Shown here piece by piece: positions 16,292 through 25,806 of a stretch of DNA of 64,000 bases (the first letter of the stretch is position 1; each line of letters opens with the position of its first letter). Origin of the DNA: Arcticibacter sp041902385. GTDB taxonomy: Bacteria > Bacteroidota > Bacteroidia > Sphingobacteriales > Sphingobacteriaceae. A program made the position numbers and the translations under genes. Below the pieces are notes generated by a model that ran no database searches, was not told the origin of the DNA, and saw nothing but the letters and a program-made list of their open reading frames with translations. Where the stretch lies: positions 1,488,001 to 1,552,000 of the forward strand of contig NZ_CP169244.1 of assembly GCF_041902385.1 (NCBI RefSeq), given 5' to 3'.

Positions 16292-18733
16292 TTATTTCTT
16301 AATTCTGTTTGTTTCTGACTCGAGCCCTGTAGATCGGTTCCGGCTTGGCTTGATTTCGTTCCTGCCGAAGCGATAAGAAAGACTAAGTCTGACCACCTGC
16401 GTCTCGTTTTTCTGGTGTAACGAGTAGTTGAGGCCGGGATAGGCGCTCGTCACTGTTTGCTTTCTGGTATTGAAAATATCATTTACGGCCAGTTTAAGGT
16501 TTACCTTCTTGTTGTTGAGCGATTGATTTATCCCTGCGTCAATGCCATATTGAGGAGATATCCGAAAGGTGCCGTAAATCAAAGCCGACTGGTAATCCCC
16601 GCTTACCTCAAGTGAGGTAGTTTTGCCGGCTTTGAAATTGTGCCCTGAGTAAAATTGGAAAACTGTTTTGCCGTTATCCAACTTCTGTCCGTTTAAGTCA
16701 GGGCTATTAAAGCCGAGGTAGAAGACGTTTATATTCGTATTGCTGCTCCACCATTTGCTGAAGCTGAAGGGTGCGCTCAAGGTGGCGTTATAGCCGGTTT
16801 GCTTAGCCAGATTTTTGTTGGTTTGATAGAGAGCCTGTTTTTGAGCGTTAGGTAAAAGAACCTCAGCGATCACGTCCGATGTAATATTGTAACCCAGCGA
16901 CAGCGTGTAAGCCTTCTTGAAGGTGTAGGAAAGTTCAAATGCGTCGGTGTACTCCGGATTCAGGAACGGATTCCCCTGATTGTAGGTATACTTGTCGAGG
17001 TAATACTCAAAGGGATTGAGGGCGTCGTAACTCGGCCTGTTTATTCTTCTGCTGTACGACAGTCCGATGTCATGATTTTTGGATAGCTCCCGCGAGATCA
17101 CCGCACTGGGGAACAGGTTGAAATAGGTTCGCTTTACAACCGAATCGGTCGTTACCAGGTTTCCTCGCGAGCTTGTTTGTTCGCCCCGGAGACCCGCCTG
17201 AATAGTGGTTTTTTTCATTTCGAGCCGGTAATTAATATAAGCGGCGTGTATGTTTTCGTCGTAGATGAAGTGATTACTTCTGGTCGGGTCATTTTGCCAC
17301 AGGTCGTTCCTGAATCTGTTGAATTGAAAGTCATTGTCAGTCTTCACAAAACTGCTTTTTATTCCTGTCTCAATCTTCATCCCCTTTTTGAGCGGATAGG
17401 AGTAGTCGGCCTTTAACGCATACACATGAATCCTGGAAGGCGTGCGGTTTCTCAGCAATTCAGGCGTAGTAAGGTTGGGAGCTCCGGTATAGTAATAAGT
17501 ATTGTCGTAAAGAGTCTTGTCATTGCCATAATAATTCGAGTAATCCAGGTCTACCGTGAGCTCCTGCCCGCTCGTGTCTAAAACGGATTTAAAATTGAGA
17601 TTGTAGCTGAGGTTCCGATACTTGTAGTCCCCGTCATTAGCCGACACTACCGAAGAGTCTTTGCTGCCCCACGCAGCTCCGATAATGGTATTGTTTGAGT
17701 ATAGTTCGCCTCCATTGTTGATATATCCGGTGACCAGGGCGCCCAGTGTGTTGTTTTTGTTGATAAAGTAGTCGACGCCAGCCTTAAAGTTGTTGTTTGC
17801 ATTTTTTCTGTTGGACCCTCCTTCCTGATAGAAGTAAGTATCTCCTCTGCTTCCGGCGCTGATCCTGTCAATCTGCATATCCTGGAATCTCTTGTTATTC
17901 GAGTAATTGTAATTTCCGAACAAGTTGATCTTTTTGCTTCTGTTATTCAGCGTTAGTCCGGCATTTGACTTGTAGTTTTTCCCATATCCGGCCCCTGCAG
18001 TGAAAGTTCCGTTCGTCCCGTAGTTCTTGTTTTTCTTCAGTTTGATGTTGATGATACCTGATTTGCCAGCAGCTTCGTATTTCGCGGAGGGATTGTTGAT
18101 GATCTCTATCGACTCGATCTCGTTGCTTTGCATGTTTCGGAGGAGGTTAGCCAGGTCGGCATTACTCATATACGTCTGTTTCCCGTCGACCATGATCAAT
18201 ACGCCCTGTCGGCCCTTAAGCGCGATGTTATCGTCCTTGTCTACGCTCACCCCGGGGGCTTTCTGCAGCACCTCCAGGGCCGTAGAGCCTACAGCGACGC
18301 TGCTGTTTTCCACGTTAACAATCAGCTTGTCGGCCTTTCGCTCAATAAAAGGCTTTTGTGCGGTAACGCTCACCTCCTTTAAGTTTTTACTTTCGGCAAT
18401 AAGTTTTACCGGCTCCACGTGGAACTGCTGAGCAGCGCTTTTCAGCTCAAAGGGCGTGCTTTTGAAGCGCTTGTACCCTACAGAGCTGACTGCGATCAGG
18501 TAACGGCCCTGCGAAATGGCGTTAAACGTGTATGCGCCCTTCTCGTCGGTAACTACAGTTTTTACCAGACTGCTGTCTTTTGCCGACAACAGGGTTACCG
18601 TTGCATACTCTATGGCAGTTGCCTGCTGGTCGGTTACCTTTCCAACTACCTGCCCCAATGGCTGTCCGAGCAAGGATATGCTGCTTGTTAAAAACAGGAG
18701 CAAAACAGTAAAGAACTTCGATGGATTGATCAT
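16292..18733 (-). CDS. Outer-membrane beta-barrel protein (TonB-dependent-receptor-like)
   Basis: An 813-residue protein, starting at ATG 18733 (MINPSKFF); the frame is open 17 codons further, but only this start gives a clean signal peptide ending near LLGQ. A CarboxypepD_reg-like domain spans about 28-105. A plug-like region follows, with APGVSV, MVDGKQTYM and EIINNPSAKYEAAGKSGIINIKLKK. The remainder is beta-barrel repeats ending LSLSYRFG before a short basic tail. This fits the 'outer membrane beta-barrel family' (OMP_b-brl_3) instead of SusC. No SusD partner is adjacent. The ligand is unknown. Confidence 0.88.
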   Translation of the reverse strand: MINPSKFFTVLLLFLTSSISLLGQPLGQVVGKVTDQQATAIEYATVTLLSAKDSSLVKTVVTDEKGAYTFNAISQGRYLIAVSSVGYKRFKSTPFELKSAAQQFHVEPVKLIAESKNLKEVSVTAQKPFIERKADKLIVNVENSSVAVGSTALEVLQKAPGVSVDKDDNIALKGRQGVLIMVDGKQTYMSNADLANLLRNMQSNEIESIEIINNPSAKYEAAGKSGIINIKLKKNKNYGTNGTFTAGAGYGKNYKSNAGLTLNNRSKKINLFGNYNYSNNKRFQDMQIDRISAGSRGDTYFYQEGGSNRKNANNNFKAGVDYFINKNNTLGALVTGYINNGGELYSNNTIIGAAWGSKDSSVVSANDGDYKYRNLSYNLNFKSVLDTSGQELTVDLDYSNYYGNDKTLYDNTYYYTGAPNLTTPELLRNRTPSRIHVYALKADYSYPLKKGMKIETGIKSSFVKTDNDFQFNRFRNDLWQNDPTRSNHFIYDENIHAAYINYRLEMKKTTIQAGLRGEQTSSRGNLVTTDSVVKRTYFNLFPSAVISRELSKNHDIGLSYSRRINRPSYDALNPFEYYLDKYTYNQGNPFLNPEYTDAFELSYTFKKAYTLSLGYNITSDVIAEVLLPNAQKQALYQTNKNLAKQTGYNATLSAPFSFSKWWSSNTNINVFYLGFNSPDLNGQKLDNGKTVFQFYSGHNFKAGKTTSLEVSGDYQSALIYGTFRISPQYGIDAGINQSLNNKKVNLKLAVNDIFNTRKQTVTSAYPGLNYSLHQKNETQVVRLSLSYRFGRNEIKPSRNRSTGLESETNRIKK

Positions 18734-18890
18734 TTTCCCTGGATTTTTATTTTGTTTGGAGCATAGCCCTTCCCTGAAGGGCATTTTACTGCCCTTCGGA
18801 AAGGTTTTTTCGATTCCTGATTAAGATTTTTTTCGTTTCGTTATTAGGACGACTCCGGGGAAGGGATGGTTACAATAAATTTTCAATTTT

Positions 18891-20489
18891 TTACTGCTTT
18901 TGCTTATGCAGGCTGGACGAGTCGGCATTACATTTTAGTCCGTCGGCCGACATGACCCATTCGGAAGGAGTTTTCCAGTCAGTTTCTTCCGGAAGGCAGT
19001 CGCGTAGATTGTAATTGTGAAGACGTGGATTCAGATCTCCATCGATAATAAGACGCGTACTTTCAGGCACTCTGAGCGTTACTTTTACTTCCTGTCCGCG
19101 ATAGGGGTACTTTTTGTTGATGTAAAAGTATTTATCGAAGGTTAAGACCGAGTCCGTTTGTGTAAAGCGATATGTAGTATTTTGCGCGTTCTTCAGCGCT
19201 GCTTCAAAATTCTTTCCCCGCGCAGAGAATTCTTTGGTGACGGAGTAGGTTCCGTCGGTGCTTTTCTCGATGTAGAGGTCAAATTTTGTGGCCATACCTA
19301 TTTCATTATCATCATCGTCGATTAAGATCCTGCCCTGGAACTTGTCTCTGGCGATATTGTAGTCGATGCTATCCTGGCTTGTCAGGAACTTCGAGGCATT
19401 CTGATTTAAGTAAAGAACAGGAGCTGGTTTAAGGGTAGTGGTTTGCTCAAATCGTGCATCTTCCTGAAATTCAGAGCCAACTTTTGATCCGTAAAATACA
19501 GCGAGTCCGAGGCCGGTGATCCAAAGGATCAGCATTGCAAAAGAACCAGTTTTGGTGAGCACGCGTTTATTGAAGAGAACCCTCATGGCAAAGAGGATAA
19601 GAGCCACTAAGGGGATAACGATGAGGAGGAATGCGGCGAGAAATAACTGACTGCGGTACTCCGGATTGATGACGTTGATCGGGAAGGTCTGGAAGTCGGT
19701 GTTATCCCAAAACCCGAAGGTGAATATCAAGCCGATGACAATGCCGAGCAGGGCCATGATGCCGGAAAAGATGATAAGTCCGCCGATTACCTTCACCAGT
19801 ATTGTCAAAGCCTTTTCGAGAAATGAGCCGAGTGAGGTGAACATCTCTGTTAGAAAGTCGGCCGTCTTCTGCATGCCGGGACGTGCACTTTGATGAAGAG
19901 CCTGGAGATTGCCCCTTACGGCCTCAAGTTCCTCGTCGAAATTCTTTTTAAAGTTCTGCAGATTGATGGGTTCGCCTTTCATGGCCATCTTGTCGGCACG
20001 ACTGCGAGCCTCAGGCATGATGATCCACAGTAAAGCGTAAATAATGAGTCCTGTTCCCCAGAGCAAGGTAACGGCGACGGTAATAAGGCGCACCCATTTG
20101 GCGTCCATGTCGAAGTAATGCCCGAGGCCGGCACAGACCCCTCCTATTACACGGTCATCGGGATCCCGGAAGAGCTTTCTTTCACGCTTTACGTAAGGCT
20201 CGCTGTATGGCTCGTCCTCATCACGAGGATCAAAGTCGGCGACGCTGCCCATGCGTGCAGTGATCTCAGTAACATCATCCAGGACAATGACCTGCTTGCC
20301 TTGTTCGGCCAGACGCTCATTGAACATCTCTGCCAGGCGGTTTTCTATATCAGTGACAATTTCGTCGCTGTCGGGAGAATAGGCAAAGTGACGTTTTACC
20401 TCCGTCATATAGGCCCTCAGGACCTCATAGGCATCTTCCTCTATGTGAAAGACGATGCCGTTCATATTGATGATAATGGTTTTGTTCAT
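18891..20489 (-). CDS. PspC domain-containing membrane protein
   Basis: A 532-residue protein. The N-terminus (1-100) is a soluble domain beginning MNKTIIINMNGIVFHIEEDAY, common in Bacteroidota PspC proteins. The PspC domain (about 103-165) has KLFRDPDDRVIGGVCAGLGHYF and the hydrophobic LLWGTGLIIYALLWIIMPE. Three further hydrophobic helices lie at about 215-335, and the rest is a periplasmic or cytoplasmic beta-rich domain. PspC in E. coli senses envelope stress. It lies 55 bases downstream of the PadR gene on the same strand, a common pairing suggesting regulator plus membrane target. Confidence 0.9.
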   Translation of the reverse strand: MNKTIIINMNGIVFHIEEDAYEVLRAYMTEVKRHFAYSPDSDEIVTDIENRLAEMFNERLAEQGKQVIVLDDVTEITARMGSVADFDPRDEDEPYSEPYVKRERKLFRDPDDRVIGGVCAGLGHYFDMDAKWVRLITVAVTLLWGTGLIIYALLWIIMPEARSRADKMAMKGEPINLQNFKKNFDEELEAVRGNLQALHQSARPGMQKTADFLTEMFTSLGSFLEKALTILVKVIGGLIIFSGIMALLGIVIGLIFTFGFWDNTDFQTFPINVINPEYRSQLFLAAFLLIVIPLVALILFAMRVLFNKRVLTKTGSFAMLILWITGLGLAVFYGSKVGSEFQEDARFEQTTTLKPAPVLYLNQNASKFLTSQDSIDYNIARDKFQGRILIDDDDNEIGMATKFDLYIEKSTDGTYSVTKEFSARGKNFEAALKNAQNTTYRFTQTDSVLTFDKYFYINKKYPYRGQEVKVTLRVPESTRLIIDGDLNPRLHNYNLRDCLPEETDWKTPSEWVMSADGLKCNADSSSLHKQKQ

Positions 20490-20544
20490 GACTTAACTAT
20501 CTAGAATGGTTTGGCTGCCAGTTTTATTTATCGACTCGTTTTTA

Positions 20545-20892
20545 TTATGCTTCTGTTTCCGGGCTGAGGCGCCCCGTGGATATGTTTACAGCGTAAACAA
20601 GCTCCTCCCAGGTCTTGTCGAGGTGGCGAAGGACTTCTGCACCCGCCTCTGTGAGTTTATAGTATTTCCGGGGAGGGCCGGACGTTGATTCAACCCAGTT
20701 ATAACTGAGCAGGCCGTTGTTCTTTAAGCGGGTGAGCAAGGGGTATAATGTACCCTCTACCACGAGGAGCCGGGCCTTCTTCAACTCCCCGATGATATCG
20801 GAAGCGTATATCTCGCCCCGCGAGATAACGGACAGGATACAGTACTCGAGTATCCCCTTCCTCATTTGGGTCTGCGTGTTCTCTACTATCAT
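20545..20892 (-). CDS. PadR family transcriptional regulator
   Basis: A 115-residue winged-helix regulator. Recognisable PadR features are RKGILEYCILSVISRGEIYASDI, then VVEGTLYPLLTRLKNNGLL (recognition helix region) and GPPRKYYKLTEAG (wing). A short C-terminal helix follows for dimerisation. It precedes the PspC gene and probably controls it and itself: a 16-bp palindrome overlaps its promoter. An alternative start at ATG 20865 (MRKGIL) is possible, because the -7 box lies only four bases before the first ATG. Confidence 0.9.
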   Translation of the reverse strand: MIVENTQTQMRKGILEYCILSVISRGEIYASDIIGELKKARLLVVEGTLYPLLTRLKNNGLLSYNWVESTSGPPRKYYKLTEAGAEVLRHLDKTWEELVYAVNISTGRLSPETEA

Positions 20893-20896
20893 GATA

Positions 20897-20932
20897 CAAA
20901 GATATGTGTTTTAGATTGTATTATGCAATACA
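20897..20932 (-). promoter_or_regulatory. padR promoter with overlapping palindromic operator
   Basis: On the minus strand TATCTTTG (complement of 20897-20904) is an exact -7 box. The -33 region, with TTG about 20 bases upstream, is covered by the palindrome TGTATTATGCAATACA at 20917-20932, whose 6-base arms are perfect. Dyads of this kind are typical PadR binding sites. Confidence 0.55.
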
Positions 20933-21061
20933 TAGTACTAGAAGACGGTACATTCTTGAAAGCTTGATAAGTAGAAGTGCTTATTTTGTAAAATAGGCAC
21001 CTAAAACTTTTGAAAATTAGAATTTTGTCACACTTTTACATTTTTATTTTTTAAAACGTAA

Positions 21062-24000
21062 ATGAAAAGATTTTTATCATTTTTATTTTATGCTGTGCTT
21101 CTTGTCTCAGTGGCTACAGCGCAGGAACGTACTATTACGGGTACGGTGACGGGCAGAGACGATAAGCTTCCTTTACCCGGAGTGAGTATTAGAGTTAAGG
21201 GGACGCAAATCGGTACCCAGACTAGCGGAAACGGCCAGTATTCGATTAAGGTTCCTGGAAGTAATTCGGTCCTTGTTTTTTCATATGTCGGTTATGCTGC
21301 TCAGGAAATACAAGTCGGAGCAAGAGCTAACGTCGATGTTGCTTTAGGGACAGATGCAAAACAGCTTGGAGAAGTGGTTGTGGTTGGATACGGAACGCAA
21401 AGCAGAAAGAGCATCACCGGAGCAGTTACCAGGATTGGTGGTGATGCTGTGGCGAACATTCCCGTTCCAAGTTTGGAATCAGCTATTCAAGGTCGCGCTG
21501 CTGGTGTATTTGTAGAGGCTCAAAATGGAAAACTTGGTCAAGGCATTAAGATCAGGGTAAGAGGATCTTCGTCCATATCTGCGGGCAACGAACCGCTTTA
21601 TGTTGTCGACGGACTTCCTATTACAACTGATAACTTGTCAAATAGCGGCGGGTCGACAAGTCCGCTTGCTGACTTAAATCAAAACGACATTGAGTCCATC
21701 CAGGTGCTCAAGGACGCTTCAGCCAGTGCTATTTATGGTTCACGTGCATCAAATGGGGTTGTCATCATTACGACCAAAAAAGGTAAGGCTGGTCGTACCA
21801 ACGTTAACTTCAACACCTATTACGGGTGGAGTAAACCAACAAACAAGCGTAAGTTCCTCAATGCAGAGCAATACGTGACTCTTTTAAGGCAAGCCGCAGT
21901 AAACGGCGCTCCTGCTCTCGTAGAGAGCGGAGATTTCGAAACGGAACAAGATGTAATAGATTTTGTAGAAAGTCGTCTGAGGAGGTATTCGGCAGGCAAT
22001 GATGATTACAAAACGTTCAAAGTTAACACGAATTGGCAGGACCAGGTAATACAAGATGCACCGGTTCAGAATTATAATCTGACCTTCAACGGTGGTTCTG
22101 AAAAGACCAAGTTCTATATATCTGCTACTTACAATGATCAAAAGGGATTTATCATCTCTAACAGGATCAACCAATATAACATACGGACGAATTTGGAGAA
22201 TAAGGTTAACGATTGGCTCAATATTGGTGCTAATCTGAATTTTGTTCGGACTCTCAATAAGAGGCTTCCTGGTGATAACGCATTTGCAAATCCATATCAG
22301 ATTACAGCTTTATCTCCTATTACTCCGGCAATTGATCCTCGCACAGGGCTAACTAGCGGAGCGTTAGATTTGGCGACCGGTGAGCCCAACGGAACTTATC
22401 CCGCCTATTTTAATCCTGTATTGAGTGCTGAGAATGCGTATTACAACACCTTGGTTTATCGCAATCTTGGCAATGTATTCGCTGATGTTAAATTACTTCC
22501 GGAGTTGAACTTTCGGACAGAGGTAGGCGGAGATGTTCTGAACCAGAATGAAGACTCGTATTATGGTCGGTTAAATGTGAGGAATATCGGTACACCTAAT
22601 GGGTTTGGGGCCAGTTATAACACGTCTGTCCTAAACATAAATACGAATAACTTCTTTCAATTTAATAAAACGTTTGCAAGCGATCACAAGATAGACGCCG
22701 TACTCGGAACAAGTTATCAGATGCAGCGCATTAATACGAGCTCCGCACAGGGACAACAATTTCCAAGTGATGCTTACAAACAGCTAATAAGTTCTGCAGA
22801 CATTATTGGAGGTAGTAGTACAGAGACTCAATACTCTCTCCTTTCGTACTTTACCAGGATAAATTATAGCTACAATAACAAGTACCTTTTGTCTTTGAGT
22901 GGAAGAATAGATGGCTCATCCCGCTTTGGAGATGACCATAAATATGGTTTTTTCCCGGCTGCATCGGCGGGATGGATCCTCACTGAAGAGGACTTTTTGA
23001 AGGACAACAGGGTTCTGTCTAATTTGAAGGTAAGGGCTAGTTATGGCGTAACCGGTAATTCTGAAATATCAAATTTTGCATCCAGAGGGCTTTATTCAGC
23101 ATTTAGTTATGCCGGGACTCCGGGAGCGAGACCAACTCAGCTTGCAAACCCCGACCTTAAATGGGAAAGTACCAGTCAGCTGGATCTGGGTTTAGACTTT
23201 GGCTTCCTAAATGGAAGAATAACAGGAGAATTTGATGTTTACGATAAGAGAACCAAAGATTTGTTGTTGAACATTCCTGTTCCTGGCACCTCTGGCTTTA
23301 CGACCGTCTATAGGAACATCGGCAAGCTCCGTAACAAGGGCCTTGAGTTTAACTTAAATTCATATAACCTCACCGGAAGCTTCCAGTGGTCTACAAATCT
23401 TAACTTTTCTATGAATAGGAATAAGATAACCGGACTTGGCGGTCAGCTTATAAACGGCTCCTCTGGCGTTAACATAGCCAAAGAAGGCGAAGCCATAGGT
23501 GTTTTCTACATTCCAGAGTATGCAGGTGTGGACCCGCAAAACGGAGACGCTCTATACTATAAGAACACAGTTAACTCAGACGGTTCCATTGACAGGACTA
23601 AAACAAACAATTACTCAGAGGCACAAAGGATAGTGGCGGGTAATCCTAACCCTAAATTTATTGCGGGTCTAGGTAACAATTTCTCATACAAGGGCTTTGA
23701 TTTGTCAGTTCTATTACAGGCTACTTATGGGAATAAAATTTATAATGGAGCCGGAATATATATGTCAGCAAGTGGCAGCAATGGCTTTGACAACCAGACC
23801 GAAGACCAGGCTGGAGCTTGGCAGAAGCCGGGAGATCAAACAAATGTTCCGCAAGCAAGGCTGTATTCAGGAAATGGTGCTGAAATCAGTACACGTTATA
23901 TGACAAGCGGTTCATATTTAAGAGTGAAGAATGTCACCCTCGGTTATAATCTTCCGAAATCCGTTTTAACCAAGATTAAACTTCAAAGTTTAAGGGTATA

Positions 24001-24172
24001 TGCTACTGCTATTAATCTCGCTACCATCACCAAATATAAAGGATGGGACCCTGAAGTGAATTCAGACGATTTCGCATCCAGTACTACTAGTGGTAACATT
24101 AATCAGGGCTACGATTTTTATTCAGCACCACAAGCAAAAACAATTACGTTTGGAGTAAATGTAGGATTCTAA
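21062..24172 (+). CDS. SusC/RagA family TonB-linked outer-membrane protein (pair 1)
   Basis: A 1036-residue importer. A signal peptide ends at VATAQ (about 20). A CarboxypepD_reg-like domain covers about 22-100, with PLPGVSIRVKGTQIGTQT. The TonB-box-like EVVVVGYG (about 104-111) precedes the plug (AIQGRAAGVFV, IRVRGSSSI, VLKDASASAIYGSRASNGVVIITTKKG). The C-terminal 780 residues are barrel repeats ending ITFGVNVGF. It forms the channel for the SusD lipoprotein encoded 21 bases downstream. The substrate cannot be read from sequence. It starts about 170 bases from the divergent padR gene. Confidence 0.95.
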   Translation: MKRFLSFLFYAVLLVSVATAQERTITGTVTGRDDKLPLPGVSIRVKGTQIGTQTSGNGQYSIKVPGSNSVLVFSYVGYAAQEIQVGARANVDVALGTDAKQLGEVVVVGYGTQSRKSITGAVTRIGGDAVANIPVPSLESAIQGRAAGVFVEAQNGKLGQGIKIRVRGSSSISAGNEPLYVVDGLPITTDNLSNSGGSTSPLADLNQNDIESIQVLKDASASAIYGSRASNGVVIITTKKGKAGRTNVNFNTYYGWSKPTNKRKFLNAEQYVTLLRQAAVNGAPALVESGDFETEQDVIDFVESRLRRYSAGNDDYKTFKVNTNWQDQVIQDAPVQNYNLTFNGGSEKTKFYISATYNDQKGFIISNRINQYNIRTNLENKVNDWLNIGANLNFVRTLNKRLPGDNAFANPYQITALSPITPAIDPRTGLTSGALDLATGEPNGTYPAYFNPVLSAENAYYNTLVYRNLGNVFADVKLLPELNFRTEVGGDVLNQNEDSYYGRLNVRNIGTPNGFGASYNTSVLNINTNNFFQFNKTFASDHKIDAVLGTSYQMQRINTSSAQGQQFPSDAYKQLISSADIIGGSSTETQYSLLSYFTRINYSYNNKYLLSLSGRIDGSSRFGDDHKYGFFPAASAGWILTEEDFLKDNRVLSNLKVRASYGVTGNSEISNFASRGLYSAFSYAGTPGARPTQLANPDLKWESTSQLDLGLDFGFLNGRITGEFDVYDKRTKDLLLNIPVPGTSGFTTVYRNIGKLRNKGLEFNLNSYNLTGSFQWSTNLNFSMNRNKITGLGGQLINGSSGVNIAKEGEAIGVFYIPEYAGVDPQNGDALYYKNTVNSDGSIDRTKTNNYSEAQRIVAGNPNPKFIAGLGNNFSYKGFDLSVLLQATYGNKIYNGAGIYMSASGSNGFDNQTEDQAGAWQKPGDQTNVPQARLYSGNGAEISTRYMTSGSYLRVKNVTLGYNLPKSVLTKIKLQSLRVYATAINLATITKYKGWDPEVNSDDFASSTTSGNINQGYDFYSAPQAKTITFGVNVGF

Positions 24173-24193
24173 GCAACTAGACGATAGAAAATA

Positions 24194-25585
24194 ATGAAAA
24201 GGATTTCTAAAATAAATATACTTACAATCTTGTTAGCGGGATCGCTCCTTTCAGGATGTAGTAACGAACTAGACATCGAGCCTAAAAATTCGGTCGATGC
24301 CGGAATGGCGCTAAACACCTCTAACGACGTTAAGGCAGCGTTAGTTGGAGCATACACAGCTCTCGTACAAAATGGCACCTCCAGCGAATCCCTGTATGGC
24401 GGCCGCTTAATGGTTTCCACCGATCTTATGGCTTATACTAGTGATCTGAGCTTTGGAGGAACCTATACTCAATATCTTCAAATGAGCAGAAGGAGTATAA
24501 CAGCTAATAACTCTTTTGTTGCCAATATCTGGACTACAGCTTATAATGCAATAAACGTTTGTAACAACGTTTTAAATAAGATTGACATCGTGACCAGTGA
24601 TAGTAAGGATCGGGTAGAGGGTGAAGCGAAATTTTTAAGAGGCCTGATCTATTTCGACTTGGTGAGAACATACTCCCGAGCCTGGAACGATGGTAACCCT
24701 GAAACTAATCCGGGTGTACCGATTATACTTACCCCTACTACTCCTCAGAATATAGCTGAAGCAAAAAATGTTACCAGAGGTACCGTGGCAGCCGTATACG
24801 CTCAGGCAATAAAAGACCTGACAGAAGCGGAAGCAAAGCTTCCTGACGAAAACGGCTCTTTTGCCACGACATACGCCGCTTCTTCGATTCTTGCCCGCAT
24901 ATACCTCACTCAGGAGAAATTTGAACTTGCAGAAACAGAGGCGTCAAAAGTATTAGCAGCTAACTTCAGTTTAATGACTTCGTATAAGGACGAGTTCCCC
25001 GATCCTGATCCTGCCTCACATGTTAATAACACCACAGAAGATGTATTTGCAATACAAATATCAAATCAGGCTGGCTTTAACTCCTTTAACGAAGTATATG
25101 CTCCCACTGATAAAAGCGGTCGTGGCGAGCTGCTTATCACCGAAGCCTATCTTGATCGTTTCGAAAATAACGACGTAAGAGGAAAGTTTTATCAGGGCGA
25201 CCGGGAAACAGGGGAACTTTACACTAAGAAGTTTTTCAATGCTTATGGCAATGTAAAAATGATTCGTCTGGCCGAGCTTTATCTCATAAGAGCAGAAGCA
25301 AGGGTTAGAAAATCAAGCTCCGACATAGATGGAGCGCTCTCTGATCTCAATATGATAAGAAGACGTGCGGGTTTGACTGATTTTGAAAGTTCAAATCCCT
25401 CCTCTATTTTCGAAGAGGTTAAACTCCAGAGGTTTCTTGAGCTCTCTTTTGAAGGTCAACGCCTTTACGACATCAAGAGATACAAGGAAAATGTTACCAA
25501 TGACATTCCGTACAACTCAAAGAGACTTATCTTCCCAATACCACAGAGGGAGATTGATGCAAATCGAAATTTGGTGCAGAATTAA
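24194..25585 (+). CDS. RagB/SusD family nutrient-uptake lipoprotein (pair 1)
   Basis: A 463-residue lipoprotein. The lipobox LLSGCSN puts the lipidated cysteine near residue 22, and the next residues are charged, as in surface-exposed Bacteroidota lipoproteins. SusD-type helical repeats follow: EGEAKFLRGLIYFDLVRTYS in the middle, IRLAELYLIRAEARVR near 358 and LSFEGQRLYDIKRYKE near 425, ending in the family's IPQREIDANRNLVQN. It caps and feeds SusC pair 1. A terminator follows. Confidence 0.94.
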   Translation: MKRISKINILTILLAGSLLSGCSNELDIEPKNSVDAGMALNTSNDVKAALVGAYTALVQNGTSSESLYGGRLMVSTDLMAYTSDLSFGGTYTQYLQMSRRSITANNSFVANIWTTAYNAINVCNNVLNKIDIVTSDSKDRVEGEAKFLRGLIYFDLVRTYSRAWNDGNPETNPGVPIILTPTTPQNIAEAKNVTRGTVAAVYAQAIKDLTEAEAKLPDENGSFATTYAASSILARIYLTQEKFELAETEASKVLAANFSLMTSYKDEFPDPDPASHVNNTTEDVFAIQISNQAGFNSFNEVYAPTDKSGRGELLITEAYLDRFENNDVRGKFYQGDRETGELYTKKFFNAYGNVKMIRLAELYLIRAEARVRKSSSDIDGALSDLNMIRRRAGLTDFESSNPSSIFEEVKLQRFLELSFEGQRLYDIKRYKENVTNDIPYNSKRLIFPIPQREIDANRNLVQN

Positions 25586-25613
25586 GGGAGAGGATATTAC
25601 TTTTATCTGGTTT

Positions 25614-25650
25614 AAGCGGGCTTTTCAAGGAAGGCCCGCTTTTTGTTTTT
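25614..25650 (+). terminator. Terminator after SusCD pair 1
   Basis: Arms AAGCGGGC (25614-25621) and GCCCGCTT (25634-25641) pair perfectly, followed by a T-rich tail (TTTGTTTTTT). Confidence 0.8.
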
Positions 25651-25775
25651 TAAAAAAGTCTTTGTCGTCGTTAAGAGTTTAAAGACGTTTAATACATTCA
25701 ATTTGTACTATTGTTTAAATTTTTGTTAAAAAACTGGCGATAATAGTTTGAATACTGGAATAAATATTACAACTT

Positions 25776-25796
25776 TATACTTTAATCATTAATTTA
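25776..25796 (+). promoter_or_regulatory. -7-like box plus conserved SusC leader motif (pair 2)
   Basis: TATACTTT (25776-25783) is a near-match to the -7 box and is followed directly by AATCATTAATTTA (25784-25796), which ends ten bases before the SusC ATG. The same 13-mer recurs before SusC pairs 3 and 4. Confidence 0.45.
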
Positions 25797-25806
25797 GAAA
25801 GAACAT

